DNA of 64,000 bases from Cohnella sp. AR92. GTDB taxonomy: Bacteria; Bacillota; Bacilli; Paenibacillales; Paenibacillaceae. A program made the position numbers and the translations under genes. Below the pieces are notes generated by a model that saw nothing but the letters and a program-made list of their open reading frames with translations, was not told the origin of the DNA and searched no databases. The DNA lies in NCBI RefSeq assembly GCF_003990975.1, contig NZ_RZJR01000014.1, positions 62,001 through 126,000 of the forward strand. The letters are read 5' to 3'. Below are positions 52,366 through 59,738 of this stretch, piece after piece; position 1 is the stretch's first letter, and every line of letters starts with the position of its first letter.

Positions 52366-52503
52366 TAAAAAAGCCGAGCTATGATGAGAAACATTCATCA
52401 TGACTCAGCTTAAAAGCATCAAAAAAAGCCCTACGATGCAGTATCCTCTTTGAAATAGAACATACCTATCCCAAAAAATCATACCGCCCATAGGGCTTTT
52501 ATC
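52366..52503 (-). promoter_or_regulatory. Structured leader with two tandem terminators
   Basis: First element: AAAGCCCTA (52499-52491) pairs over a long distance with TAGGGCTTTTTTT (52433-52421), and inside it GCGGTAT pairs with ATACTGC and ATAG with CTAT. Second element: AAGCTGAGTCATGATGA pairs with TCATCATAGCTCGGCTT (52411-52371) and is followed by T6. Both lie between a promoter and AGGAGGT of the Rad52-like gene. The first resembles a riboswitch or a small RNA fold. I could not match it to a known class. Confidence 0.6.
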
Positions 52504-52549
52504 TTCGAAAACAAGCTCAGTAAAGAGCAATAAGAAATTAACTACCTGA

Positions 52550-52578
52550 ATCATAGCATAATTTGGTAAGGTGAACAA
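52550..52578 (-). promoter_or_regulatory. Promoter of the Rad52-like/SSB operon
   Basis: On the minus strand TTGTTC and TATGAT are spaced by 17 bases, about 45 bases before the first leader hairpin. Confidence 0.55.
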
Positions 52579-52579
52579 T

Positions 52580-53066
52580 CTGGCGGAGATAGATGGAGAT
52601 ATATTTATCTTTTAAAGATTAGTACCTTATAAAAAGAAAAACCTTTTAGATCAGGTCAAGGAACCTTCGAAGCTTTGAGGGGAAAGCGTTCTTGAGCTGC
52701 TTGTGATCATTTTTTTAGACGAGGCCTCATCGATCGGATATTTATTTAGAAGGAATGAGGAGTTTGATAATAAATTAGAAATTCAACGCTCGGATAGAAA
52801 AGTGAACGACTGAACCAATAGTTGAACAATATCTATCCCCAGAAATGGCTTACTATTAACGTCTTTCGTCTGAAAATATATCAATCTGAAGCCCTATTAT
52901 TCTCTTTTGAACGCAAATTTCTGAAAAAATCACATTCAATCTTCAGATAAAGGCAACTGCGCATTGGTTTGCTGACAGCTGCCTTCTCGTCTATAGGGGG
53001 ATATATTGAAAAATGGAGCCTGCGTTGAAGTGATTCCAGGAGAAAAAAATGCAGTACCGCACGACG
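52580..53066. other. Spacer without genes
   Basis: About 490 AT-rich bases between the replication gene end and the Rad52-like promoter. No ribosome site plus frame worth reporting was found. A hairpin ATAACTCCC/GGGAGTTAT (53068-53092) overlaps the stop of the next gene. Confidence 0.4.
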
Positions 53067-53088
53067 AATAACTCCCTATTACGGGGAG

Positions 53089-54438
53089 TTATGCCGTCCG
53101 AGTCGTTTTCGATTGAGCAAGATCGATTAGGAAGTCCTCCAGGAAGAAGGTTTCATATTCTACGGTCATTCCTGGCCGGCTTGGCTGAATCATGTTGATG
53201 ATCTCACTTCGAAGCGCTTCACCGAATCGTTGCCGCAGAAGCGGGAACGCCCGGATACAGGTCCGTTTAAAGGTCTTTATCGTGAAGTGTTGATTAGCGG
53301 ATCGGAAGAACTGAAGAGGTCTCGCATTATCGAATGCCCCATCGCCCATTCCCAGATAAGCATATACGCCAGTGTCCTTCATGATCTCGACAAAACGAAC
53401 AAAGGTTTGATTTTGTAACTCCGATTGAATAGCTTGAAGCATATGCTGGTCATAACCATTTCGCTGCAGCATCTCTTTAATTCGGGCAACGACGAATCGG
53501 ATTGTCTTAAAGCTTGCATTGTGGAGCAGCTGCGCGAGCTTTAGGAAAAACCTTCCGTTATCGAGGAATTGAACCTCGCCAATCCTGAAGTGCTCGAGCA
53601 GCAAGCGAAGACGAGCAACTGTTTTGGAATACGGAATCTTTGCTTGTGGCACCATGCGGTAATGAGCGCCCTCGATGTGCTTGACCAGGTAGACCGGATT
53701 AAGGACACAACGAACCGACCATCTGCCGAGCAGATCCTTCTCCACGCTTCCTTCAAGCAAGAGCGGTTGGCCCTCAACCGGCTCTAAGGATTTAAGCGAT
53801 TCGAGTAGTTGCCGAACTTGAGATGGCCGTGACTTATGAGTTAGGGTATAGATCCAGGAGTTTGATTCGATGAATTCTTTGAATTCAGCCTTCACCTTAT
53901 CTCCGTTCCGGGAGACGATGTACATATAGAGCTTTTGCGCTGCAACCTCCAGATCAGTGAAGCCTTTCGAGAAGACAAGCGGGTTAAAGAGAATAAAGCG
54001 GCTTGTCTTACGTTTAAAGGACTCTAGCTTCCACTCGTTCACGATTCCGTCGCGGGAAACCGACAGCAGGCCGAGCTCAATAAATTTCCGAATCTCCGCA
54101 TAGAATTGCTCTTTGGAGCCGCCCTCTTCGTATTCCTCATTCATGAGGCAGTACAAACGGTGGATTGGGACCCCTACTAGTGCTCCCTCCGTATTGAAGC
54201 GGCGGAAGATGGTCATCATGAGTCGGATCGACATGCCGGTTACGTGGAACTTTCGCAGGGGATGGCTTTGGCGCCGGAACATAACGACACTATCACTTGC
54301 ATATGATCTTTCTAGGTTGAATAAGTCGGTTAGGAAGGTATAATCTACCGAAACCGGATAGGTCGGGCCATTAGATTTGTTGTTTAACGATAAGAGTCGA
54401 AAAGCATTTGGTCCTGACACAATCTTTTCCTTCGCCAT
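53089..54438 (-). CDS. Plasmid replication-associated protein with winged-helix domains
   Basis: A 449-residue basic protein. Residues about 65-145 (MSIRLMMTIFRRFNTEGALV; HRLYCLMNEEYEEGGSKEQF; FIELGLLSVSRDG) form a winged-helix unit. A second helical-plus-wing region lies near 190-260. The layout is like plasmid initiator or replication-helper proteins, but no named family is certain. AGGAGG lies 12 bases before the ATG. The predicted mRNA has a leader of about 270 nt that is fully covered by an opposing small RNA. It lies 300 bases from the iterons. Confidence 0.55.
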   Translation of the reverse strand: MAKEKIVSGPNAFRLLSLNNKSNGPTYPVSVDYTFLTDLFNLERSYASDSVVMFRRQSHPLRKFHVTGMSIRLMMTIFRRFNTEGALVGVPIHRLYCLMNEEYEEGGSKEQFYAEIRKFIELGLLSVSRDGIVNEWKLESFKRKTSRFILFNPLVFSKGFTDLEVAAQKLYMYIVSRNGDKVKAEFKEFIESNSWIYTLTHKSRPSQVRQLLESLKSLEPVEGQPLLLEGSVEKDLLGRWSVRCVLNPVYLVKHIEGAHYRMVPQAKIPYSKTVARLRLLLEHFRIGEVQFLDNGRFFLKLAQLLHNASFKTIRFVVARIKEMLQRNGYDQHMLQAIQSELQNQTFVRFVEIMKDTGVYAYLGMGDGAFDNARPLQFFRSANQHFTIKTFKRTCIRAFPLLRQRFGEALRSEIINMIQPSRPGMTVEYETFFLEDFLIDLAQSKTTRTA

Positions 54439-54483
54439 CCGGTTCGGGCACCTCCTTTTGACCTAATTTCAGCAAACAATAAA

Positions 54484-54512
54484 TTGATATATACGGGAAA
54501 TGGAGCTATAAT
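54484..54512 (+). promoter_or_regulatory. Strong promoter of the predicted antisense RNA
   Basis: TTGATA and TATAAT are separated by exactly 17 bases, facing away from the adjacent replication gene. No open frame follows, only a structured stretch and a terminator. Confidence 0.75.
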
Positions 54513-54518
54513 AAGTCC

Positions 54519-54680
54519 ATTGGACAATATGAAAGCAGGCCTTCAAATGCTCCGTTTTTTCGGAATTTGAGGCGTTTGCATGAGATTCCTGGTGGGGACC
54601 GCGGATCTCGATATAGAATCCTTGCTTCGAGTGGTGGTACACTCGATCAGCTAAGCTCCCAGTGACATGGGGGCTTTTTG
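54519..54680 (+). ncRNA. Predicted counter-transcribed small RNA in the replication region
   Basis: A stretch of about 160 nt between a consensus promoter and an intrinsic terminator (AGCTCCC/GGGGGCT plus T5, 54654-54679). It has no gene but strong hairpins: CC-TCAAAT-TCCG / CGGA-ATTTGA-GG around T6, GATTC/GAATC, and TCGAGTG-GTGGTA-CACTCGA. A minus-strand promoter at 54718-54746 would make the mRNA leader of the gene at 53089-54438 pass through this whole interval, so the RNA is antisense to it. That is the arrangement of copy-number-controlling RNAs on many Gram-positive plasmids. Confidence 0.6.
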
Positions 54681-54717
54681 CTTTGTTAAGAAAGATGACT
54701 TCTTTCTTACTGTTTCG

Positions 54718-54746
54718 ACAATACCATGAGAAGAAATATTAGGCAA
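54718..54746 (-). promoter_or_regulatory. Predicted promoter for the gene at 53089-54438
   Basis: On the minus strand TTGCCT and TATTGT are 17 bases apart. The -35 ends three bases from the first iteron, so initiator binding could repress it. Confidence 0.45.
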
Positions 54747-54748
54747 TT

Positions 54749-54988
54749 GGAGTAGAAAGTATGCGAAAACCGGAGTATGAAGTATTTTTCGGAGTATGAA
54801 GTATGGAATTTCCGGAGTACAAAGTATTTTTCGGAGTAGAAAGTATATTCCGGAGTATGAAGTATATTATTTCGGAGTACAAGGTATTTTCCGGAGTATG
54901 AAGTATTTTATGCTGGAGCACGAAGTATTTTTCGGAGTACAAAGTATAAAATTCCGGAGTAGAAAGTATTTTCCGGAGTATGAAGTAT
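54749..54988 (+). repeat. Twelve iterons: probable replication origin
   Basis: Twelve direct repeats of GGAGTANNAAGTAT start at 54749, 54772, 54791, 54814, 54833, 54852, 54874, 54893, 54915, 54934, 54956 and 54975. The spacing alternates mainly between 19 and 22-23 bases, i.e. about two helical turns, and the linkers are AT-rich. The two variable bases are AT-, CA- or GA-like. They lie between the initiator gene's terminator and the second replication gene. Iteron arrays next to a rep gene are the usual binding sites for Rep_3/RepA-type initiators. Confidence 0.88.
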
Positions 54989-55022
54989 AAAAAAAAGTGA
55001 AACATTTTTAGAATGTTTCACT
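54989..55022 (-). terminator. Terminator of the initiator operon
   Basis: GTGAAACATT-CTAAA-AATGTTTCAC on the minus strand followed by T8, overlapping the rep stop codon and ending just before the iterons. Confidence 0.85.
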
Positions 55023-56238
55023 CACTCATAGGTAGACTCAGTTGTTCTGGTTTAATATCAATCAACTCAGGTGCTTCTAGCTTTCCTCTCGCTCGGTACT
55101 CCGGATGCGGTTTAAATGAAACATAGTAGCGACCTGCTAATTTCTTGCTGGTAGGCTCTAGGATCAGTTCAGCTGTTCCCTCGAGCTCTTCCATCGCATT
55201 CATGATCAGAGAACGAGATCGGGATTCATTATCTGGGCTGATATTAAATTGCTCCACCATCAGGTTCATATCCAGCATATAAAGATCTTGGTTCTTGCTC
55301 AGCTCCGAGAGGATAAACGGATAGAGAACCTTCGTCGTATCGTTTTTCAAGTCGTTATACAGAAGCATGTTGATCATGATAAAATTGCCGCCGGCCATGC
55401 TGCTTTGCACGTAATCATGGAAAGTGACCGTCGCCGCACGTTCTTTATTCGGCTTGCCAATAAGCTTTAAGGTATGGATTGGCCGGTGATATTCACGGCT
55501 TATGCTCTCATTGCTCGACGGATCCATGTACTCTTCCATAACGATCGACGTTGAGTACAAATTCTTAAGCGAGTTAAGGATTGCATTGTACTCTCCGCCT
55601 GACGGCTCAACAATAAACATTTCATCTGCGAGTTCTTTGAAGTCAAAGGAAATGGTCTGCTGCTTGCCGTGCGTCAGCCAGAGTCTGAAGAGTCCAATTA
55701 GCACTCTCTCGTCGTGCATGGTGAGGTAAGTCCCACGTTCGTTCTCATAGTACAATTTGCGGAACCCATTGCGCTCCTGCACGATGACGCCTTTGTTGTT
55801 CCTCATCTGCTTCATCTTGGTTTCCTTAGGCGACGAAGCGGATATCAGAGGATATTTGACCATCTCTCGCTCAATCGGATGCTCTCCGCTTGGCTTCTTA
55901 TGGTATTGCTTCTTCATATTAAGCGCATTTTCGATGATGCGAATCTGCATGGTTATAAGCTCTTTCTGCTTTAGATCCAGTGGGTCCGGCTCCACGTTGT
56001 TTCGCTGGCAGTCCAGGATCTTCTTTTCCCAATTCGTTTCTTCCGATTTCAAGACCACGAAGGCGTTATTGAGATCAGCAGAATAAAGATTCATGAGCAT
56101 ACTCGTCCGATTTTCCATTTCGCCCTTAATTGACTGTTTGATGAGATAGTCTGATTGGCCAATCTCCTTCAGGTTTCGCTCAAGCTCCAGCAATAGTGGG
56201 GCTTCCTTTTCAATGATTTTCTGCAGCTTCTTATTCAT
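55018..56238 (-). CDS. Plasmid replication initiator with Rep_3/RepA-like winged helices
   Basis: A 406-residue protein. The first 140 residues are helical and charged. From about 165 the order is that of an initiator winged-helix pair: YLTMHDERVLIGLFRLWLTH, FDFKELADEMFIVEPSGGEY, ILNSLKNLYSTSIVMEEYMD, then a second unit around DLYMLDMNLMVEQFNI. It would bind the adjacent iterons and open the origin. Possible starts are GTGs at 56259 and 56253 and the ATG at 56238 (AAGGA seven bases upstream), which I prefer. It is third in the operon after the HD-GYP and Spo0E-like genes. Confidence 0.75.
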   Translation of the reverse strand: MNKKLQKIIEKEAPLLLELERNLKEIGQSDYLIKQSIKGEMENRTSMLMNLYSADLNNAFVVLKSEETNWEKKILDCQRNNVEPDPLDLKQKELITMQIRIIENALNMKKQYHKKPSGEHPIEREMVKYPLISASSPKETKMKQMRNNKGVIVQERNGFRKLYYENERGTYLTMHDERVLIGLFRLWLTHGKQQTISFDFKELADEMFIVEPSGGEYNAILNSLKNLYSTSIVMEEYMDPSSNESISREYHRPIHTLKLIGKPNKERAATVTFHDYVQSSMAGGNFIMINMLLYNDLKNDTTKVLYPFILSELSKNQDLYMLDMNLMVEQFNISPDNESRSRSLIMNAMEELEGTAELILEPTSKKLAGRYYVSFKPHPEYRARGKLEAPELIDIKPEQLSLPMSE

Positions 56239-56270
56239 CGGCTGATCCTTCACCTCCACTCATCTCCTCT

Positions 56271-56483
56271 CTATTGTATGTTTTGTTCGCCTGCTCGTCT
56301 AGTAAGAGAAGCTCGCAGATTGTAATAGCGAATGACCAACTGATCAAGCTCATCGGATTTGAGCTGCAGCTCATTTGATTGGAAGGCATACTCGGCATTC
56401 TGTCCGAGCACATGTAGCTCATGCCTGGCTTGTTCGATTTGATCTTCAAGCTCTCTCTTTTGGCAATTGGAAGAATGACTCAT
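56271..56483 (-). CDS. Spo0E-like aspartyl-phosphate phosphatase
   Basis: A 70-residue protein. Two helices joined by a short turn (ELEDQIEQARHELHVLGQNA and DELDQLVIRYYNLRASL) with the Spo0E signature S-x-E-L-D-x-L-I-x-x-Y, here SDELDQLVIRYY. Such proteins dephosphorylate Spo0A~P and delay sporulation. The ATG shares one base with the HD-GYP stop (TGATG), and AAGGTG precedes it. Its presence in a replication operon is unusual. Confidence 0.78.
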   Translation of the reverse strand: MSHSSNCQKRELEDQIEQARHELHVLGQNAEYAFQSNELQLKSDELDQLVIRYYNLRASLTRRAGEQNIQ

Positions 56484-57127
56484 CACACCGGCACCTTCTT
56501 GGGTAATGAAGAATATGCGTTCCATTCCGCGAGGAACGATCGCAGTTGCTGCAGGAAGTCATTATCAAACTGCTGAGGGTTGTCCGACAGGTAATTCAGA
56601 ATGCCTTCATCGTCAATCGTATTTAGCCGATAGAGCCGCGGCATCTTCATAGCCGAATACACATCAGAAATAGCCGCAATCCTTCCGATGAAGCTCTCTT
56701 CCGGGATACCCTGCGGATAGCCGCTTCCATCGAGGCGCTCATGATGCGATTGGCAGAAGTGTATGATGTCATCGCCAAAATGGAGTTCCGTTAGTGCGTC
56801 CACGCCTTTTTGAACATGTTCAATCAGGCCGAGCCGCTCCTCCTCCGATAATTTGCGGGATGATTTTAAGATGTCATCGGGCATCGTGAGCTTGCCAATG
56901 TCGTGGAGTAAGCCGGCTAAAAACATTCGTTCTGCCAATTGAGGGCGATCCATCCGCAAACAGAGATGATAGGCTGCGAAAGCAACGACAAGCGAATGAT
57001 CCGCTGTTGCTTGGCACCTGTATTGAAGGGCAAGAAATAGCGTTTTGCCTTTCTCCCACTCCATGTCCTTGTGTTGGGAACTCAGCTGCATAAACAAATG
57101 CTTAGAATCGTCCAGAATAGCCACCAT
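56483..57127 (-). CDS. HD-GYP domain protein, probable c-di-GMP phosphodiesterase
   Basis: A 214-residue protein consisting almost only of the HD-GYP domain. The metal-binding HD is in GLLHDIGKLTMPDDIL (about 71-86). The GYP motif is HHERLDGSGYPQGI (about 125-138), and ISDVYSAM follows. No sensory domain or membrane segment is present. The family cleaves cyclic di-GMP, and some members cleave cGAMP. GGAGGTAA immediately precedes the ATG; an in-frame GTG is the next codon. Leader hairpin E5 lies 14 bases further up. It heads the operon containing the Spo0E-like and initiator genes. Confidence 0.85.
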   Translation of the reverse strand: MVAILDDSKHLFMQLSSQHKDMEWEKGKTLFLALQYRCQATADHSLVVAFAAYHLCLRMDRPQLAERMFLAGLLHDIGKLTMPDDILKSSRKLSEEERLGLIEHVQKGVDALTELHFGDDIIHFCQSHHERLDGSGYPQGIPEESFIGRIAAISDVYSAMKMPRLYRLNTIDDEGILNYLSDNPQQFDNDFLQQLRSFLAEWNAYSSLPKKVPV

Positions 57128-57140
57128 TTACCTCCTTGGA

Positions 57141-57194
57141 TGAAAAAAAAGACGCGAAACCAACCCTTCCGGGTGATTTCGCGTCTTCCGCTCA
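57141..57194 (-). promoter_or_regulatory. Leader terminator, copy E5 of the conserved hairpin family
   Basis: GAGCGGAAGACGCGAAA pairs with TTTCGCGTCTT around an inner CCC-GGAA-GGG hairpin and is followed by T8 and then AAGGAGG of the HD-GYP gene. A TATAAT-type -10 (57214-57219) with a weak -35 lies upstream. The core is nearly identical to hairpin E3 at 34985-35036. Confidence 0.75.
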
Positions 57195-57332
57195 TGTATT
57201 GTGAATTTATCTCATTATAATACAGCAAGAAAATAAAAGGAACGTTTTTATCCCTTCGAATTTCCATATTTCCGGGCGCCGACGCTTGCGGGGCCCCATG
57301 CCGATCTCAAGAGCGAGCTGCCAGCTATTCGG

Positions 57333-57914
57333 TTATTCAAATTGATCCAGGCGATCGATGATCATCCGGATCAGCTCGCGCTGCTTCCCTTTTTGGATCT
57401 CGACGATGAAGTCCATAAACAAAATGGAGAGGAGCTCGTCCAAACTCATCGCGAAGCCGGGCGAGGCAACCGATACGTCATGCAGGAAGATTTCCCCGCG
57501 CAATGCCAGCTCCCGCTTCATCTGAAGAGAAAGCACCATCCACCGGAGGCGCCGCTGGTAGTCTCCCGCTCCAGCCGGCTTCTTCTGATAGTAGTGGCGC
57601 TTCTGTTCGATGAGACGCTTTGCGATCATATCTGGAACAAATTCATCGCGGATCTGGACCAAGAAGTCTTCATACAGCAGACGTATCAAAACATCCGTTG
57701 TAAAAACGTCCGCGAACTCATTTTGTGTTAGCACGTTCAAGTCGGCCAGGAAGACTTCCGCGCGCAGAAAGTCAACATCCCGGCCGCGAACACGGACCTC
57801 TACCACTTTAGGACTCAGGAATAGGTTTCTCCAGCTGGCTTTATGGCTGCCGTGACCGTGAAGTTCGGATAACTTCTGCCGGACAATGCCTAGACTACGA
57901 TTCACCCCCTCCAC
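57333..57914 (-). CDS. Hypothetical plasmid protein
   Basis: A 193-residue soluble protein with alternating strands and long helices (VVEVRVRGRDVDFLRAEVFL; LLYEDFLVQIRDEFVPDMIA; KRELALRGEIFLHDVSV). Two segments, FLADLNVLTQNEFADVFTTD and FLHDVSVASPGFAMSLDELL, look alike and may reflect an internal duplication. GGGGAGG lies nine bases before the GTG start. It overlaps the upstream gene by 20 bases. Function unknown; a relaxosome or replication accessory role would be guesswork. Confidence 0.55.
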   Translation of the reverse strand: MEGVNRSLGIVRQKLSELHGHGSHKASWRNLFLSPKVVEVRVRGRDVDFLRAEVFLADLNVLTQNEFADVFTTDVLIRLLYEDFLVQIRDEFVPDMIAKRLIEQKRHYYQKKPAGAGDYQRRLRWMVLSLQMKRELALRGEIFLHDVSVASPGFAMSLDELLSILFMDFIVEIQKGKQRELIRMIIDRLDQFE

Positions 57915-58386
57915 GGAATAAAACCTCCCCTCTAAATATGTAGTTCATGATCAGCCGGTGCGCCGCCTTCCGGATGGAGACATTCCATTGCATGGACAGC
58001 TCCACGATCTGATCATAGACGGCGAGCGTCGGCTCGGCATGCATATATTGCTTGGTGTCCTCGTAGACGAGCTCCGGATACTGCTCCGGAAAGAGCCGGT
58101 GCTGATTAAGCGCAGCGATAAGGATTTTTGTATTCGAGATCGTCTCATTGCGGGCTGCCACTTTAAGCGCTAGGGCTCTGCGGCGGAGTTCCTCCCGCTG
58201 CCGCGGCGTCACCGGAAATTTGATGTCCTTCAGCTTATCGGATCGCTCTTTCCTGTCCTTCTTAGGACTCGCTTCTCTCGTAGTCGCTGTCGGCGTCGTA
58301 GTCATTTGAATCGAAGTCTTTGAGACGGATCCCGCTTCGGACTGGAATATGATGTTTAGGTTGTCCCTCTCCTTCTCGCTGATCAT
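57895..58386 (-). CDS. Hypothetical basic plasmid protein
   Basis: A 163-residue protein. The first 60 residues are Thr/Lys-rich and disordered. The rest is helical (TPRQREELRRRALALKVAAR; PTLAVYDQIVELSMQWNVSI; RKAAHRLIMNYIF). This could be a ribbon-helix-helix or accessory DNA-binding protein, as small relaxosome proteins are, but I see no diagnostic motif. GGGAGG precedes the ATG. Confidence 0.5.
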   Translation of the reverse strand: MISEKERDNLNIIFQSEAGSVSKTSIQMTTTPTATTREASPKKDRKERSDKLKDIKFPVTPRQREELRRRALALKVAARNETISNTKILIAALNQHRLFPEQYPELVYEDTKQYMHAEPTLAVYDQIVELSMQWNVSIRKAAHRLIMNYIFRGEVLFRGGGES

Positions 58387-58404
58387 CCCCGCGTGCCTCC
58401 CTTA

Positions 58405-58450
58405 TCTCCTAGGGTCATTCTGCCATGCTTCCACGAATCCATAATTCCAC
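58405..58450. repeat. Second copy of a 33-base motif shared with 7233-7268
   Basis: CTAGGGTCATTCTGCCATGC followed by TTCCACGAATCCA matches TCTAGGGTCATTCTTCCACG followed by TTTCCATGATTCCA at 7233. Both lie in non-coding DNA, this one just upstream of the gene at 58386. A binding site is likely but its nature is unknown. Confidence 0.5.
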
Positions 58451-58567
58451 GCCTTGATTAATACAAGCTTATGCGAAAGGGAAGCGGGTAGAACGCGGTT
58501 GCCGTTTAAATCTAGCACTTCCGGACAATACTAATCTTATAGATCCTGGCGGAAGGAGTGCTCTCCC

Positions 58568-58669
58568 GTGGACAATCAACTCACTTCAAAAGAAGCGGCG
58601 CAGCTGGGCAGCATCATGAGGAAAATCAGCAGTCTGCATGCCACCAAGGGCAAGCCCAAGAACAAATAA
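58568..58669 (+). CDS. Very small basic protein (33 residues)
   Basis: A GTG start with AAGGAG nine bases upstream opens a 33-codon frame: (V)DNQLTSKEAAQLGSIMRKIS then SLHATKGKPKNK. A terminator follows 20 bases later, so the unit is complete. The sequence is helical with a basic tail. No family is recognised. Confidence 0.5.
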   Translation: MDNQLTSKEAAQLGSIMRKISSLHATKGKPKNK

Positions 58670-58688
58670 ATCGCGATCGGAACTGCCG

Positions 58689-58716
58689 GCCCGGGCGCCA
58701 CAAGCCGGGCTTTTTG
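58689..58716 (+). terminator. Terminator after the 33-residue gene
   Basis: GCCCGG-GCGCCACAAG-CCGGGC followed by T5. Confidence 0.75.
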
Positions 58717-58730
58717 ACGTTTCGCATACC

Positions 58731-59222
58731 CGCAAACAGTTTGTAAACAAACACTCGGCGCCCGGCTCTCGCTCCTTTCGCCGCCGTGCCTCTCCTTCCC
58801 CTCTCTCCCGCTCCAGCTCATGTGATTATTTCCGTTCGGCTGCTGGGTAGTCTTGCTGCCCGCTTCCTTTGCTCCATTGTCTACCCCTGCAATTTATGTG
58901 CTCCCACCTCGATGTTCGGCTTGACTTCGACTTCGATCTCTGGCACTTCCCTTCCCCTTTTAAACTTGTTTTCCGCGCAGCGCGCGGCGGTCCCTCTCGC
59001 CCCCTGACTGCCTTCTACCTGGGTACGGATTAAGTAGCAGAACTGATGTCTTCGTCTAGATCCGTACGAAGTTTAGATCCGGATCAAGGATCAGAGTTGA
59101 ACGCTGCAGCTAGATCCGGACTTAGGATACGGAGTAGAAGAATTGGTATAAAGGGGAAGGAAACGGAAGAATGCGAAGTAGCGTGCTGCGGCGGAGCGTA
59201 GTTTGTTAACAAACAGTTTGCG
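58731..59222. repeat. 22-base inverted repeats flanking a GC-rich spacer
   Basis: CGCAAACAGTTTGTAAACAA (58731 on, ending AC) recurs in inverse orientation at 59201-59222 with two differences. Each copy contains a perfect palindrome GTTTGTWWACAAAC. The right copy overlaps the -35 of a promoter. The 450 bases between them hold no convincing gene but do contain GTACGGAT/ATCCGTAC inverted and TAGATCCG direct repeats (59025-59110). Confidence 0.6.
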
Positions 59223-59246
59223 AGTAAGTGGTCGTCGTGATATACT
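59218..59246 (+). promoter_or_regulatory. Promoter of the 59.4-61.1 kb operon with overlapping operator
   Basis: TTGCGA and TATACT are spaced by 17 bases. The palindrome GTTTGTTAACAAAC plus GTTTGCG overlaps the -35, implying repression. The repressor may be the winged-helix protein in the operon. Confidence 0.6.
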
Positions 59247-59380
59247 GGTAATAATTAGTACATGCTCAGCTATTCATCCCTATTGCGAGGAGGCGCCATG
59301 ACAGATTAGCCCATCTCCACTTCCCTAGAAATCTCTGGCCAAAGAAACGGTCAAGACTCAGAGCATAAGGAGAACTCGTT

Positions 59381-59719
59381 ATGGAAGTCTCATATTGCGG
59401 AAAGCACGGTCAGTCCTATTTAAACGATACCGGCATGAGCAAGTGCCCGGAATGCCAGAAGGAATTGAATGAAAAAATCCTAAGTAGTTGGTATCAGCAG
59501 CGTGATAGTTCTACCCTGGATCCGGAACTTATCGTGCCGGAGGAACCTCGAATAGAAGCTTGGAAGCAGGAAATGAAAAAAATACACGATTGCCCACAAA
59601 GACAGGATTCCACTTCGGATCAGATGATCGACTTATATGATGTCGCGGTTAAATTGGGGTTCTACGATGCTGCCGATTACATCAGACAAGTATTTATTGA
59701 GAAACGTAAAGGAAGTTGA
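59381..59719 (+). CDS. Small zinc-ribbon protein
   Basis: A 112-residue protein. CGKHGQSYLNDTGMSKCPEC at residues 6-25 is a C-x2-H...C-x2-C zinc ribbon. The rest is charged and helical, ending DAADYIRQVFIEKRKGS. AAGGAG precedes the ATG. It is the first gene of a four-gene plus-strand operon. Confidence 0.6.
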   Translation: MEVSYCGKHGQSYLNDTGMSKCPECQKELNEKILSSWYQQRDSSTLDPELIVPEEPRIEAWKQEMKKIHDCPQRQDSTSDQMIDLYDVAVKLGFYDAADYIRQVFIEKRKGS

Positions 59720-59738
59720 AAAGGAGTGTTTGGGTTAT

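Noticed and set aside
54749-54988. CRISPR array
   Set aside because: Repeats are only 14 bases with 5-9-base AT-rich linkers and no cas genes, so iterons fit far better.
54739-55005. Minus-strand frame reading through the iterons
   Set aside because: Its repetitive peptide (YFILR/LSTP units) is simply the translated iteron array.
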